A stretch of 64,000 bases of DNA from Shewanella putrefaciens (GTDB lineage: Bacteria; Pseudomonadota; Gammaproteobacteria; Enterobacterales; Shewanellaceae), in assembly GCF_016406325.1 (NCBI RefSeq), contig NZ_CP066370.1, forward strand, positions 186,001 through 250,000, written 5' to 3'. The position numbers were made by a program, and so were the translations under genes. The number at the start of each line of letters is the position of its first letter. Position 1 is the first letter of the stretch. Below are positions 23,196-36,564 of this stretch, piece after piece. The notes beneath the pieces were generated by a model. The model made no database searches, was not told the origin of the DNA, and saw nothing but the letters and a program-made list of their open reading frames with translations.

Positions 23196-23882
23196 TTAGT
23201 TAGTACTCACTCGCAGAGATGCACCGATTGCAAAGGGTGCTAAGGTTAACGAACCGATCAACATAGCGCCTATTATAGCGAGCTGACCATCATAGGGTAA
23301 ATTCATTCCCGCCGCATCGATTGCACTCGTTGCGAAGATGAGAACTGGGATATACAGGGGTAAAATCAGTAGGCTGAGCAAAACGCCGCCTTTGCGTAAT
23401 CCGACGGTTAGAGCTACGCCAATCGCACCTAATAGTGATAAAACAGGTGTGCCCAGCGTTAAGGTTGCAATCAGTGCACCATAGCTATTGGTATCTAAAT
23501 TTAGCAATACCGCGAGTAGCGGTGCAATGATAATTAATGGAACGCCAGTCAATATCCAATGCGCCAATACTTTTGCTAATACAAGAATTGATAATGGCTG
23601 TGGACTCAGGAGCATTTGCTCTAAGCTACCATCGCTAAAATCTGCTTTAAAAAGTCGTTCAAGCGATAGCATGGAGGCTAATAATGCTGCAACCCAAATA
23701 ATACCGGGAGCAACGCGTGCTAGCATTTGCGGCTCTGGACCAATACCAAGGGGGAATAGAGTGACAACCATAATAAAAAATAACAATGGGTTAAAAATAT
23801 CACCGCGGTGACGTACGGCAATTTTTAGATCTCGCTGTAACAAGGTAAAAAATGCCTGAGTAAAGCTGATGCCTCTTTTCAT
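23196..23882 (-). CDS. ccmB: Haem exporter membrane subunit CcmB
   Basis: CcmB (228 residues) is the permease partner of the CcmA ATPase. Six hydrophobic segments are visible. The FFIMVVTLFPLGIGPEP and DGSLEQMLLSP stretches are typical. The start is ATG 23882, eleven bases after ccmA. Confidence 0.96.
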   Translation of the reverse strand: MKRGISFTQAFFTLLQRDLKIAVRHRGDIFNPLLFFIMVVTLFPLGIGPEPQMLARVAPGIIWVAALLASMLSLERLFKADFSDGSLEQMLLSPQPLSILVLAKVLAHWILTGVPLIIIAPLLAVLLNLDTNSYGALIATLTLGTPVLSLLGAIGVALTVGLRKGGVLLSLLILPLYIPVLIFATSAIDAAGMNLPYDGQLAIIGAMLIGSLTLAPFAIGASLRVSTN

Positions 23883-23893
23883 TATGCTTGACC

Positions 23894-24544
23894 TTATATG
23901 AAGCGATAATCTAGACGAATTTTACGAAGCCTATCATCTGTGATAATGCTCATATCTTGGTGAGTGGTAAGAATAACGCATCCACCATTATCTGCATGCT
24001 CAATAAACAGTTGCTCAAGTTCTTCGACACCTTTTTTATCAATAGCGGTAAAAGGTTCGTCAAGGATCCAAATTTTACAGTTGCTATGCCAAAGTCTTGC
24101 CAGTGCAGTTCTACGATGCTGACCTGCAGATAAATGGCCAGCCAGAGCTTCTTCAAATCCAGTTAAATTAACTTTGGCTAAGATAGAGGCTGTGTCGAAT
24201 TCATCATAACCACTGATTCTTAAATTGAAATTAAGGTTCTCTTCGGCTGTTAATTCACATTTAACGCCTGCAAGGTGACCTAAATACAGTAGGTCTTCGT
24301 TGTACTCGTCACGGCAACGATTGATATCTTCACTAAGATAAAAGGTTTGTCCTGCATAGGGACGCGAAAGCCCCGCTAAAATACGCAATAAGCTCGTTTT
24401 ACCTGCGCCGTTAGGGCCTTCAATTTGGACGATATCACCAGCATTAATATTAAAACTTAACTCATCAAACAGGATACGTTCTTCGCGGATACATGTCAGC
24501 TTGCTCGCTGATACCAGTGTGTTTACTGAAGTTATATTTGTCAC
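23894..24544 (-). CDS. ccmA: Cytochrome c biogenesis ATP-binding protein CcmA
   Basis: CcmA (216 residues) is the ABC ATPase of the CcmABCD complex; ATP use drives release of haem-loaded CcmE. Walker A GPNGAGKT is at 43-50, the signature LSAGQHRR at 138-145, and Walker B IWILDEP at 158-164. It is the first gene of the minus-strand ccmABCDE operon. Its promoter must lie in the 320-base gap shared with scyA; I could not pick it with confidence. Confidence 0.97.
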   Translation of the reverse strand: MTNITSVNTLVSASKLTCIREERILFDELSFNINAGDIVQIEGPNGAGKTSLLRILAGLSRPYAGQTFYLSEDINRCRDEYNEDLLYLGHLAGVKCELTAEENLNFNLRISGYDEFDTASILAKVNLTGFEEALAGHLSAGQHRRTALARLWHSNCKIWILDEPFTAIDKKGVEELEQLFIEHADNGGCVILTTHQDMSIITDDRLRKIRLDYRFI

Positions 24545-24864
24545 TGAACCCTCTATCTCAAGCCGGAAGGAAACACAAGTGATTCTAACACAAACATTAT
24601 TGCGGGGTTTACACTTGCTTTACTCTAGATGTCAGCAATTTGATGTGGTTCCAATAACCGCAATATTTATCGAACTTTTTTACGACTTGCTAATATATTA
24701 ACGAATTTGTCACGCTTGTCGCTTTACAACGGTTACGCTGAGATTCTAATCACAAAAAGATGAGATTTATTGAAGTTTGTAGTAATCTTAGCCCGCTATA
24801 ATGAGTCTGCCTCCACCAAGGGCAGCGTCGAGCTTTGTACGTATTTGCATTAGGAACATTGAAC
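24545..24864. other. Divergent intergenic region between ccmA and scyA
   Basis: No gene is seen in these 320 bases. They must hold the ccmA promoter (-) and the scyA promoter (+). A perfect TATAAT at 24797-24802 is a good -10 for scyA, but the nearest -35-like boxes are badly spaced (TTGAAG 21 bases away, TTGTAG 14). An activator-dependent promoter is possible. Confidence 0.5.
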
Positions 24865-25164
24865 ATGAAAAAACTGTTAGCAATGACTGCAGTCGCTGCT
24901 TTGACTATGTCAGTCAACGTTTCAGCTCAAGAAGCTGAGGCTATTTATAATAAGGCATGTACCGTATGCCATAGCATGGGTGTTGCCGGTGCTCCTAAAA
25001 CTCACAATACTGCTGAATGGGAACCACGCTTAGCTAAAGGTATTGATACGCTGTTACACAGTGTTAAAACCGGTCTGAATGCTATGCCGCCAGGTGGCAT
25101 GTGTACTGATTGTACTGATGATGATTACAAAGCTGCTATCCAATTTATGTCTACAGCTAAGTAA
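24865..25164 (+). CDS. scyA: Small monohaem cytochrome c5, ScyA-like
   Basis: This is a 99-residue precursor with a signal peptide cut near SAQ-EA (residue 22). It has one haem site, CTVCH at 32-36. The AMPPGG loop supplies the likely axial Met74. A Cys80/Cys83 pair near the C-terminus is typical of the c5 family. In Shewanella this soluble periplasmic protein carries electrons to cbb3-type oxidase. The start is ATG 24865; an upstream in-frame start at 24835 lacks a proper signal sequence. It lies inside the maturation locus that makes it. Confidence 0.93.
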   Translation: MKKLLAMTAVAALTMSVNVSAQEAEAIYNKACTVCHSMGVAGAPKTHNTAEWEPRLAKGIDTLLHSVKTGLNAMPPGGMCTDCTDDDYKAAIQFMSTAK

Positions 25165-25171
25165 TTACTCA

Positions 25172-25209
25172 GGTATAAAAAAACCGGTGCAAGCCGGTTT
25201 TTTTATACC
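25172..25209. terminator. Bidirectional terminator between scyA and ccmI
   Basis: GGTATAAAAAAACCGG and its exact inverted copy flank a short loop, so both strands show a GC stem followed by seven T. It serves the convergent scyA and ccmI genes. Confidence 0.93.
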
Positions 25210-25225
25210 AAAAATAAACGATAGG

Positions 25226-26473
25226 TTATTGTACTTGGGTATCAAGTACGAGGTTTGCTGTTTCACCTACAATAACTTTGTTGATCTTACCTTGAATATC
25301 ACCAGCTTGAGGTTTGATATTGCCATGCTTGGAAAGTACGGCGATCACTTCAACGCTAGTCGCCTGACTTAATTTTGCATCTCCTCCCATGCCAGTGCTG
25401 TCATCTAACGTTACAGTAACGGGTAAGGCGCTTGCGCTCACTTTTGTTGCTGCTAAGGGGACTTTAGGACCTTCAGTTGCACGTGCAAACACAAAAATAG
25501 TGTCTTCTGGACTCGCCTTAGCTGCAAGTTCTGGAGAGATTGAAATTGCTATGCTGACTGATTTTTTTCCCACTGCAGCTTGTTTATGCACGTCATCATC
25601 AGGCATACCTGTGGTTTCTGCTTGCATGCGTAGGTTTGCTGTTTCAATTGCATTCATTAACGCAGCGCGATCCACATCAGTACGGTCGCTATCAAGAATG
25701 GTTTGCCATGAGGTAATTGCTTTTTTGTAGTCAGCGAGAAAGAAAGAATTCATTCCAACGAGTAGCAGTGTTGAAGGATCTTGTGGATCCATCGCTAAGG
25801 ATTCATCAATGATCGCTTGGATTTGTGGCGTCATCTGCTGTCCAGCTTTGTAGTACATAGCTGTCGCTTTTGGACCTAATAACTCCGCATGTTTACCGAC
25901 TAATTCCATGACTTTATCGAAAGCGGCAATTGCCTTATCGAATTGATTTGCAGAAATATATGCATGGCCTAGGCTAAACCAAGCTTGGCTATTTTCAGGT
26001 TCTGCTTGTACTTGTGCTTCAATTGCCTGAATACGTTGTCCCATGATTTGGGCTGTATCCATTCCAGCATGTGGATTAGCGGGTTGGGCTGTTCCAATAT
26101 TTTCGAAAGCACCTAGGTGCTGATACAGGTAACCTGAAATAGCAAGTAAACCCACTGACATTATTGATGGCCAGAGTATGGTTTTGGGTTTAATTTGATT
26201 AACCAGTGAATCATCTCCTGCCTGTTTGATATCTTGCAGTAAGCTGATTTCTAATTCTTTTTTAAGAGCATCAAATTCTGTTTGATCGAGCAGTTCTTCG
26301 CTCAGTTCTTTTTCTAGTGTTGCAAGACGTTCATTGAATAACTCGAGGTTCGTTTGTTTACGAACGCCAGCTTCTTCAGTACGTAACAACTTTTGTTGTC
26401 TGAAATGCGGGATCCAAATCAACGTTAGGCTGACTAACACAACAAGCGCAATAAAAATCCAAAATGTTGTCAT
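25226..26473 (-). CDS. ccmI: Cytochrome c maturation apocytochrome chaperone CcmI
   Basis: CcmI (415 residues from the chosen start) captures the C-terminus of apocytochromes for the CcmFH ligase. Two membrane spans, at about 4-22 and 100-118, bracket a cytoplasmic coiled-coil-like segment. TPR-like repeats follow at about 145-270 (ENSQAWFSLGHAYISANQFDKAI). The C-terminal region is beta-rich. The start at 26473 (MTTFWIFIALV) places the span at the N-terminus; an in-frame ATG at 26500 would add nine residues. Neither has a strong ribosome-binding site. It is alone on the minus strand. Confidence 0.92.
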   Translation of the reverse strand: MTTFWIFIALVVLVSLTLIWIPHFRQQKLLRTEEAGVRKQTNLELFNERLATLEKELSEELLDQTEFDALKKELEISLLQDIKQAGDDSLVNQIKPKTILWPSIMSVGLLAISGYLYQHLGAFENIGTAQPANPHAGMDTAQIMGQRIQAIEAQVQAEPENSQAWFSLGHAYISANQFDKAIAAFDKVMELVGKHAELLGPKATAMYYKAGQQMTPQIQAIIDESLAMDPQDPSTLLLVGMNSFFLADYKKAITSWQTILDSDRTDVDRAALMNAIETANLRMQAETTGMPDDDVHKQAAVGKKSVSIAISISPELAAKASPEDTIFVFARATEGPKVPLAATKVSASALPVTVTLDDSTGMGGDAKLSQATSVEVIAVLSKHGNIKPQAGDIQGKINKVIVGETANLVLDTQVQ

Positions 26474-26500
26474 TGTTTCTATATTCACTTTAGTTTGCAT

Positions 26501-26869
26501 AAAAGCGGTGTTACCGCCGGCTTGGAAGCAAGATTATACGTAAAGATTATTCATTGAACAGTAATATAAGGCATTCATTGCACTGAAAGCTTATAGTTGG
26601 GCACTGGTTCACAAATTGATTCTTATTGTAAATTTTGTATGAAACTTAAGTGCCTTTTATCTGTCACATGCAGAACTATCGTTCTATGCGGCGGTTTTCT
26701 CAATATTTGAGTAATGAGACAAGTCACCCAGTTTTGTATGAAATAGGCAGACAGGAACAATAGCAAATACTAAAATGAACCAAATCTTGTACGTTTGTGT
26801 GAATAACATGTTGTGCGTTGATGTAGAGTCGTTCTAGATCAACATATTATTAGAGACTGAGGAAAACCC
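26501..26869. other. Divergent intergenic region between ccmI and ccmF
   Basis: No gene is seen here. The region is AT-rich. It contains an imperfect inverted repeat at 26817-26843 (GTTGATGTAGA and TCTAGATCAAC, 10 of 11 matching) 27 bases before ccmF. This could be a hairpin in the leader or an operator. It is too widely spaced to be an FNR site. Confidence 0.5.
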
Positions 26870-28849
26870 ATGATCCCAGAACTTGGACACTTTTCGTTGA
26901 TAATCGGAGTGGCTTTTGCCTTTCTGCTCGTCAGCGTTCCCCTTATTGGTGTTGCCCGTAAAGATCAATATCTTGTGAGGTATGCTTGGCCGTTAGCTTA
27001 CGGAATGTTCTTTTTTATCAGTTTATCCGTTGTTTCACTTGGTTATAGCTTTGCTGTTGATGATTTCTCCGTCGCTTATGTGGCTCATCATTCCAACTCC
27101 CAGTTACCTATCTTCTTTAAGATTGCGGCCGTATGGGGCGGTCACGAAGGGTCGCTGCTATTTTGGGTGTTTTCATTAGCAACTTGGGCCGCTTCTGTTG
27201 CTTTATTCAGTAAAGGTTTAGAAGAAGTGTTCACCGCACGTGTACTTGCAGTTCTGGCAGTAATCGTGATTGGTTTTAGTTTGTTTATGCTGCTTACATC
27301 AAGCCCATTTGAGCGTTTATTTCCCATGCCTGCAGAAGGTCGTGACTTAAACCCAATGCTGCAGGATGTGGGCTTAATATTCCATCCACCTATGCTGTAT
27401 TTGGGCTATGTTGGTTTTTCTGTAAGCTTTGCTTTTGCTATTGCTGCATTGATGAGTGGACGTCTTGATTCTGCATGGGCTCGTTGGTCTCGTCCTTGGA
27501 CCTTGGCTGCATGGGTATTCCTCACGGGCGGTATTTCTTTAGGCTCTTGGTGGGCATATTACGAATTAGGCTGGGGTGGTTGGTGGTTCTGGGATCCTGT
27601 TGAGAACGCCTCTTTCATGCCTTGGTTAGTGGGTACTGCGCTTGTGCACTCTTTGATTGTGACCGAGAAACGCGGCGCCTTCCGTAACTGGACGGTATTG
27701 CTTTCCATCTTTGCTTTCTCTTTAAGCTTGCTTGGTACCTTTATTGTTCGCTCTGGCGTATTAACCTCAGTGCATTCATTTGCGGCGGATCCCAGCCGTG
27801 GTATGTTCATTCTGTTGTTACTTGGTTTAGCCATTGGTGGTTCTTTAACACTCTTTGCTTTCCGTGCCAGCGAAATGAGTAGCCCAGCACGTTTCGAGTT
27901 GAAGTCTAAAGAAACTATGCTGCTGATTTGTAACGTTTTGTTGACTGTTGCTACAGGTACTGTGTTATTAGGCACTTTATACCCACTGCTGATTGATGCA
28001 CTTGGTATGGGTAAAATTTCTGTAGGGCCTCCATATTTTAATGCTGTATTTGTGCCTATTGTTTTAGTGTTGTTTGCTTTTATGGGTGTAGGTCCAATTA
28101 TTCGCTGGAAAAAATCGAAGGCCGGCGAGCTTAGACGCCAACTGCTGATCCCTGCTCTAATTTCTGTCGCGATAGGGATAGTGACACCATTTATAGTTGA
28201 TGGTGCATTTAACGCGTGGGTTGCATTTGGTATTGCAGCGGCGGTATGGATCATACTTGCCACGGCAAGAGCCGCTTATAATATTGTTAAACCTAAAGAA
28301 GGTGATATTAGTGTTGCTCGTATGGGGCGCAGTCAATTTGGGATGATCTTGGCCCATTTCGGCATTGCCGTCTCTGTTATTGGTGCCACTATGGTATCTA
28401 ACTATTCAGTTGAGAAAAGTGTCCGAATGGGACCAGGGGTTAGCCAGGAGTTAGCTGGTTATACCTTTAAGTATTTAGAGACAAAAAATGTCGTTGGCCC
28501 AAATTACACAGCTCAGCAGGGGCAAATTGAAATCTATAAAGATGACAAATTGTTAACACTGCTAAAGCCTGATCGCCGTCAATACAATGTACGAACCATG
28601 GATATGACCGAAGCTGGTATTGATTGGGGTCTGTTCCGTGATTTGTATGTGACTATGGGTGACCCTATCAGTGCAACAGAGTTTGCGGTACGTTTGAACT
28701 ATAAACCCTTTGTCCGTTGGTTGTGGTTTGGATCGATTTTTATGATGATTGGTGGTTTCTTCGCTGCATCAGATAAGCGTTATCGCTCAAAAGTGGCGGC
28801 GATTGTTAAGCCACAAGTAGATAAAGCTAAACTGGCAACCGCTCAATAG
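26870..28849 (+). CDS. ccmF: Cytochrome c haem ligase subunit CcmF
   Basis: CcmF (659 residues) is the large inner-membrane protein that reduces and ligates haem to the CXXCH of apocytochrome c, with CcmH and CcmI. About fifteen hydrophobic segments are visible. The tryptophan-rich WGGWWFWDPVENASFMPW motif is near residues 235-252. Start MIPELGHFSL follows TGAGGAAA. It opens a four-gene + strand unit with tight overlaps. Confidence 0.97.
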   Translation: MIPELGHFSLIIGVAFAFLLVSVPLIGVARKDQYLVRYAWPLAYGMFFFISLSVVSLGYSFAVDDFSVAYVAHHSNSQLPIFFKIAAVWGGHEGSLLFWVFSLATWAASVALFSKGLEEVFTARVLAVLAVIVIGFSLFMLLTSSPFERLFPMPAEGRDLNPMLQDVGLIFHPPMLYLGYVGFSVSFAFAIAALMSGRLDSAWARWSRPWTLAAWVFLTGGISLGSWWAYYELGWGGWWFWDPVENASFMPWLVGTALVHSLIVTEKRGAFRNWTVLLSIFAFSLSLLGTFIVRSGVLTSVHSFAADPSRGMFILLLLGLAIGGSLTLFAFRASEMSSPARFELKSKETMLLICNVLLTVATGTVLLGTLYPLLIDALGMGKISVGPPYFNAVFVPIVLVLFAFMGVGPIIRWKKSKAGELRRQLLIPALISVAIGIVTPFIVDGAFNAWVAFGIAAAVWIILATARAAYNIVKPKEGDISVARMGRSQFGMILAHFGIAVSVIGATMVSNYSVEKSVRMGPGVSQELAGYTFKYLETKNVVGPNYTAQQGQIEIYKDDKLLTLLKPDRRQYNVRTMDMTEAGIDWGLFRDLYVTMGDPISATEFAVRLNYKPFVRWLWFGSIFMMIGGFFAASDKRYRSKVAAIVKPQVDKAKLATAQ

Positions 28850-28860
28850 TTGAGGAATAT

Positions 28861-29415
28861 ATGAAGAAGTTGGTTCTATTTATCCCTCTGGTGCTATTTC
28901 TTGCCATGGGAGTATTTTTATATAAAGGGTTGTTTTTGAATCCTCAAAAATTGGATTCAGCACTAGAAGGAAAGCCTATTCCGGCTTTCCAGCTAGAACG
29001 TCTAGAAACACCTGATGAGCTGATTACCAATGAACAGTTAAAAGGGAAAGTAGCATTACTCAACGTATGGGCGACTTGGTGCCCATCTTGTAAATATGAA
29101 CACCCTTTTTTAAATATGTTATCGCGGAAAAATATTCTACCCATATACGGTATCAACTATCGGGATGAGCGTGCGCCTGCAATCGCTGAGCTGAGACGCC
29201 AAGGTGACCCATATACATTGAATATCTTTGATAAAGATGGACGCTTGGGTCTAGACCTTGGCGTTTATGGTGCTCCAGAAAGTTTTATTGTTGATCATAA
29301 CGGTATTATTCGCTTCCGCTATGCAGGCCCTATTGATCAAAATGTCTGGAGTGAAACACTATTCCCAATGATCCAGCAATTACAGGCAGAAGCAGCAAAG
29401 GATAATGTATCGTGA
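28861..29415 (+). CDS. ccmG: Thioredoxin-like apocytochrome reductase CcmG/DsbE
   Basis: CcmG (184 residues) is a membrane-anchored periplasmic thioredoxin that reduces the cysteines of apocytochrome c before haem attachment. The anchor is at residues 4-22. The active site WCPSC has Cys74 and Cys77. The family-specific GVYGAPESF loop is present. It overlaps ccmH by four bases. Confidence 0.96.
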   Translation: MKKLVLFIPLVLFLAMGVFLYKGLFLNPQKLDSALEGKPIPAFQLERLETPDELITNEQLKGKVALLNVWATWCPSCKYEHPFLNMLSRKNILPIYGINYRDERAPAIAELRRQGDPYTLNIFDKDGRLGLDLGVYGAPESFIVDHNGIIRFRYAGPIDQNVWSETLFPMIQQLQAEAAKDNVS

Positions 29416-29891
29416 AAATATTACTCAAATTAGTAAGCGGGTTAGTGCTGGTATTGAGTATGGTCACCAGTGCTATTGCTACACCTGTCGATACTTATGA
29501 ATTTAAATCGCCGGATAATCAAAAGCGCGCTTTATCACTCGCTCACTCTTTGCGTTGTCCGCAGTGTCAAAACCAAAACTTAATTGATTCGAATTCTCCA
29601 GTTGCCAGTGATTTGCGGCTTGAAGTTTTTAAAATGGTCGATGAAGGTAAAGGCGATGACGAAATCATTGAGTTTATGACAAGTCGCTATGGTGAGTTTG
29701 TGCTGTATAAACCTAAAATGGAAGCCAAAACCTATATACTTTGGTTAGGGCCCATAGGTTTGTTAATCATCGGCTTAGCGATTGGTTATATTTTTATCCG
29801 CAAACAGCGCATCAGTGGCAACACACCTCAGGAGATCAGCGCTGAAGATCAACAAGCATTAGATGCCTTACTAAAGCGTAATAGCAAATGA
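29412..29891 (+). CDS. ccmH: Cytochrome c maturation thiol protein CcmH
   Basis: CcmH (159 residues) holds apocytochrome c through a thiol pair next to CcmF. A signal or anchor segment covers about residues 5-23. The LRCPQCQN motif has Cys49 and Cys52, and there is a C-terminal span near 108-128. The protein is the short form; the TPR part found in long E. coli CcmH is here separate, as CcmI. It starts with GTG at 29412, overlapping ccmG, and overlaps the next gene by four bases. Confidence 0.95.
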   Translation: MKILLKLVSGLVLVLSMVTSAIATPVDTYEFKSPDNQKRALSLAHSLRCPQCQNQNLIDSNSPVASDLRLEVFKMVDEGKGDDEIIEFMTSRYGEFVLYKPKMEAKTYILWLGPIGLLIIGLAIGYIFIRKQRISGNTPQEISAEDQQALDALLKRNSK

Positions 29892-30475
29892 AGCATAAAT
29901 TAGCGACAGCTTTTATGCTGTCATCTATTTTATTAGGATTTACAGTTGGAGTTGTGCATGCCTATCCTGGGATGCAACAGGGAACAAATCCAGTAACATC
30001 CACAATTGATCTGATCAGTGTTTTACCTAAAGCTTTTCCGATTGAGCCTGCGCCTTTTAATGATGTCGATGGTAAATCCATCGACTTCAGCCAATACAAA
30101 GGCAAAGTTGTGATGGTCAACATGTGGGCGACCTGGTGCCCACCCTGCGTAAGGGAGTTGCCCGCAATTGAGCGTTTGGCGACAAAGTTTAAAGCGGATC
30201 AGTTTGCGTTATTGCCTATCTCTATCGATGCTGGTGGTAAGCAACAAGTGCAGCCTTTTCTCACATCATTAGGAATGGCAAACTTTAATTCCTATTACGA
30301 TCCTACGCAAAACTTAGGGCAGGTGTTCCCACTGGATACCATTCCTGCAACCTTTATTCTCGATCAAAATGGCCAATTGATCGCGTTTGTGCGCTCCTTT
30401 GTCGATTGGGATGACGCAAAAGCCGTATCGCTAATCCAAAGTTTTATCGATAAAGGCGCTAAAAAGCTGAATTAA
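29888..30475 (+). CDS. TlpA/ResA-type periplasmic thioredoxin
   Basis: This 195-residue protein has a signal peptide ending near AHA-YP (residue 25). Its thioredoxin domain has the active site WCPPC (Cys84, Cys87) and a cis-Pro region (DTIPATFILDQNG). It is translationally coupled to ccmH. A second thioredoxin besides CcmG in a ccm operon suggests extra reducing capacity for apocytochromes, or for a client such as a copper centre. It lacks the GVYGAPE insert of CcmG, so it is not simply a duplicate. Its substrate is unknown. Confidence 0.85.
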   Translation: MKHKLATAFMLSSILLGFTVGVVHAYPGMQQGTNPVTSTIDLISVLPKAFPIEPAPFNDVDGKSIDFSQYKGKVVMVNMWATWCPPCVRELPAIERLATKFKADQFALLPISIDAGGKQQVQPFLTSLGMANFNSYYDPTQNLGQVFPLDTIPATFILDQNGQLIAFVRSFVDWDDAKAVSLIQSFIDKGAKKLN

Positions 30476-30510
30476 ACAGCATATAGAGCGTAAATAGAGC
30501 ACCGCTGTAG

Positions 30511-30538
30511 AAAAGATCGCCATGCGATCTTTTTTCTT
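30511..30538 (+). terminator. Terminator of the ccmFGH operon
   Basis: AAAAGATCGC-CAT-GCGATCTTTT forms the hairpin, with a further T-run. It lies 36 bases after the TlpA-like gene and just before the rRNA promoters. Confidence 0.88.
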
Positions 30539-30549
30539 TTAAAAAGCGC

Positions 30550-30577
30550 TTGCACAAAAAGTTTCGCTGCCTATAAT
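30550..30577 (+). promoter_or_regulatory. rRNA operon promoter P1
   Basis: TTGCAC at 30550-30555 and TATAAT at 30572-30577 are 16 bases apart, followed by a GC-rich discriminator (GCGCATCC). This is the form of a growth-rate and ppGpp-controlled rRNA promoter. Confidence 0.82.
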
Positions 30578-30684
30578 GCGCATCCACTGACACGGCAGAC
30601 AGCGAAAGCGAGCGCGGTTTCAGTGCGAATCGAATGCAAATTGTGCAGTTGATTCGAAAGCCTCAAGAAGTTTGCAAAAACGCC

Positions 30685-30712
30685 TTGACGCGATGAGGGA
30701 AATGCGTAGAAT
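30685..30712 (+). promoter_or_regulatory. rRNA operon promoter P2
   Basis: TTGACG at 30685-30690 and TAGAAT at 30707-30712 are 16 bases apart, about 135 bases downstream of P1, as in enteric rRNA operons. Confidence 0.75.
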
Positions 30713-30781
30713 ACGCAGCCCTAGCCAACTGGAAGCGTTAATCGACCGGTGTGGTGCTCAGGTCCTCTGTTGAGGCTGAGA

Positions 30782-30796
30782 TGCTCTTTAACAATC
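30782..30796 (+). promoter_or_regulatory. boxA antitermination site in the rRNA leader
   Basis: TGCTCTTTAACAATC matches the consensus boxA bound by NusB-S10, which lets RNA polymerase read through the untranslated operon. Confidence 0.85.
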
Positions 30797-31010
30797 TAAA
30801 CAAGAAATCTGTGTGGACACTCACAGGTGTTGAGTTAATCGAAACTGCTTAGCTTTAGGGTTGGCAGTCAAAGAATTAAATCAATGTAACAATGAGTGTT
30901 CATAGCAATATGTACAGTTTGTTTCAGTGCTTCTTTTATAAGGAGTGCGAGAAACAAAAAATCAGAATTCATTGAGCAGCTGAAGTCGTAAGACGGAAGC
31001 AACAAAACTT

Positions 31011-32553
<1,543 letters not shown>

Positions 32554-32927
32554 CCTATACGACTAGCTCGATGCTTGGTCGAAAAATGCTCCTGCATTTT
32601 CGACATTCGGTACATCCGTGTACCTTTTGAGTGTTCACACAGATTGCTTGTTTATCCTGTCTTAGGACGGGTAGAGCGAAACATCCCTCTAGCAGGTCGA
32701 TGTAGTTCTTTAACAATTTGGAAAGCTGATAGTAATTAATGGCATGAGTCTGTCATGTGATTAATTACAAAAAGTTTAATGCGAAAGCATTGAACATTGA
32801 GTTCTCAAACACTTTATTAAGTGTCTTGAATATTCAAGTCTAAGGCGCGTCCACTTCTTTGGTCAGAAGTGAGACAAGTAAAACCAGCTGGTCGCAACAA
32901 TTCAAGTGAAACTCATTTGGGTTGTAT
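32554..32927 (+). other. 16S-23S spacer without tRNA genes
   Basis: These 374 bases contain no tRNA. They hold a second boxA (GTTCTTTAACAATTTGG, 32705-32721) and processing stems. The last part (AAACTCATTTGGGTTGTATGG, near 32909-32929) can pair with the sequence just after 23S (CCATACAACCCAGATGGGTTT, near 35817-35837), giving the usual RNase III stem around 23S. Confidence 0.85.
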
Positions 32928-35820
<2,893 letters not shown>

Positions 35821-35995
35821 ACAACCCAGATGGGTTTTACTGCAAAGTGAGCTTAGACAGAATATAAACACTTAATGAAGTGTGGACTCAAAAAACAATC
35901 AGTTTTCCGAATTATTAAATAAGATAAGAGCAGGTTTTAGTTCCTAGAATCTAGCAGCACGCAGTGCGCTCTCGAGTCTTGTTTAAAACCAAATA

Positions 35996-36114
35996 TGCTT
36001 GGTGACAATAGCATTGTGGAACCACCTGATCCCATCCCGAACTCAGAAGTGAAACGCAATCGCGCCGATGGTAGTGTGGGGTCTCCCCATGTGAGAGTAG
36101 GTCATCGCCAAGCG
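35996..36114 (+). rRNA. rrf: 5S ribosomal RNA
   Basis: About 119 bases, with the conserved CCCATCCCGAACTCAGAAGTG and TAGTGTGGGGTCTCCCCATG stretches. The ends TGCTTGGTGAC and GTCATCGCCAAGC pair to form helix I. Confidence 0.96.
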
Positions 36115-36149
36115 CCTAATTTAGCTTAACGTGCAAACGTTAGACTAAA

Positions 36150-36226
36150 GGAGCGGTAGTTCAGTTGGTTAGAATACCGGCCTGTCACGCCGGGGGTCGC
36201 GGGTTCGAGTCCCGTCCGCTCCGCCA
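36150..36226 (+). tRNA. tRNA-Asp (GTC)
   Basis: A 77-base cloverleaf. GGAGCGG pairs with CCGCTCC, the anticodon loop is CTGTCAC (GTC at 36184-36186), the T-arm has GGGTTCGAGTCCC, and CCA is encoded. It is the distal tRNA of this rRNA operon, 35 bases after 5S. Confidence 0.97.
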
Positions 36227-36237
36227 ACATTAAGAGA

Positions 36238-36267
36238 TAAGCCTCATCGAAAGATGAGGCTTTTTTC
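36238..36267 (+). terminator. Terminator of the rRNA operon
   Basis: GCCTCATC-GAAA-GATGAGGC followed by six T, eleven bases after the tRNA-Asp CCA end. A GNRA tetraloop caps the stem. Confidence 0.95.
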
Positions 36268-36564
36268 GTTGTAAAATAAATGAAAATGAGCACCGATAAG
36301 GTGCCCAAGGTTCCCTCTTTTATCCTTGATAGTATTATCGGTTATGCTGATATTGTATTTTTCTACCTTCTCGAGCTAGTGATTATATCGGTTTGGGTGA
36401 GTTTCGAACTCTTTTCATTGTTTCGCTTTCTTTGTTGTGTTTATCTTGATGCTTTTATAATTAAGTGAACACTTAAATTCTAAAGACAATTGAAATTGAG
36501 TAATTTGCCCCAAGATAGTATGAAGTGCTGCAGTTTTGTAGCGTCCACCACCGAGGTCCATGCC

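Noticed and set aside
26817..26843. FNR site before ccmF (TTGAT...ATCAA)
   Set aside because: FNR half-sites are four bases apart; here the arms are much farther. It was kept only as an inverted repeat.
36126..36308. Minus-strand ORF of 60 residues (contains LAERTGLEPATPGV)
   Set aside because: It is the antisense of tRNA-Asp and the terminator, a well-known false gene pattern.
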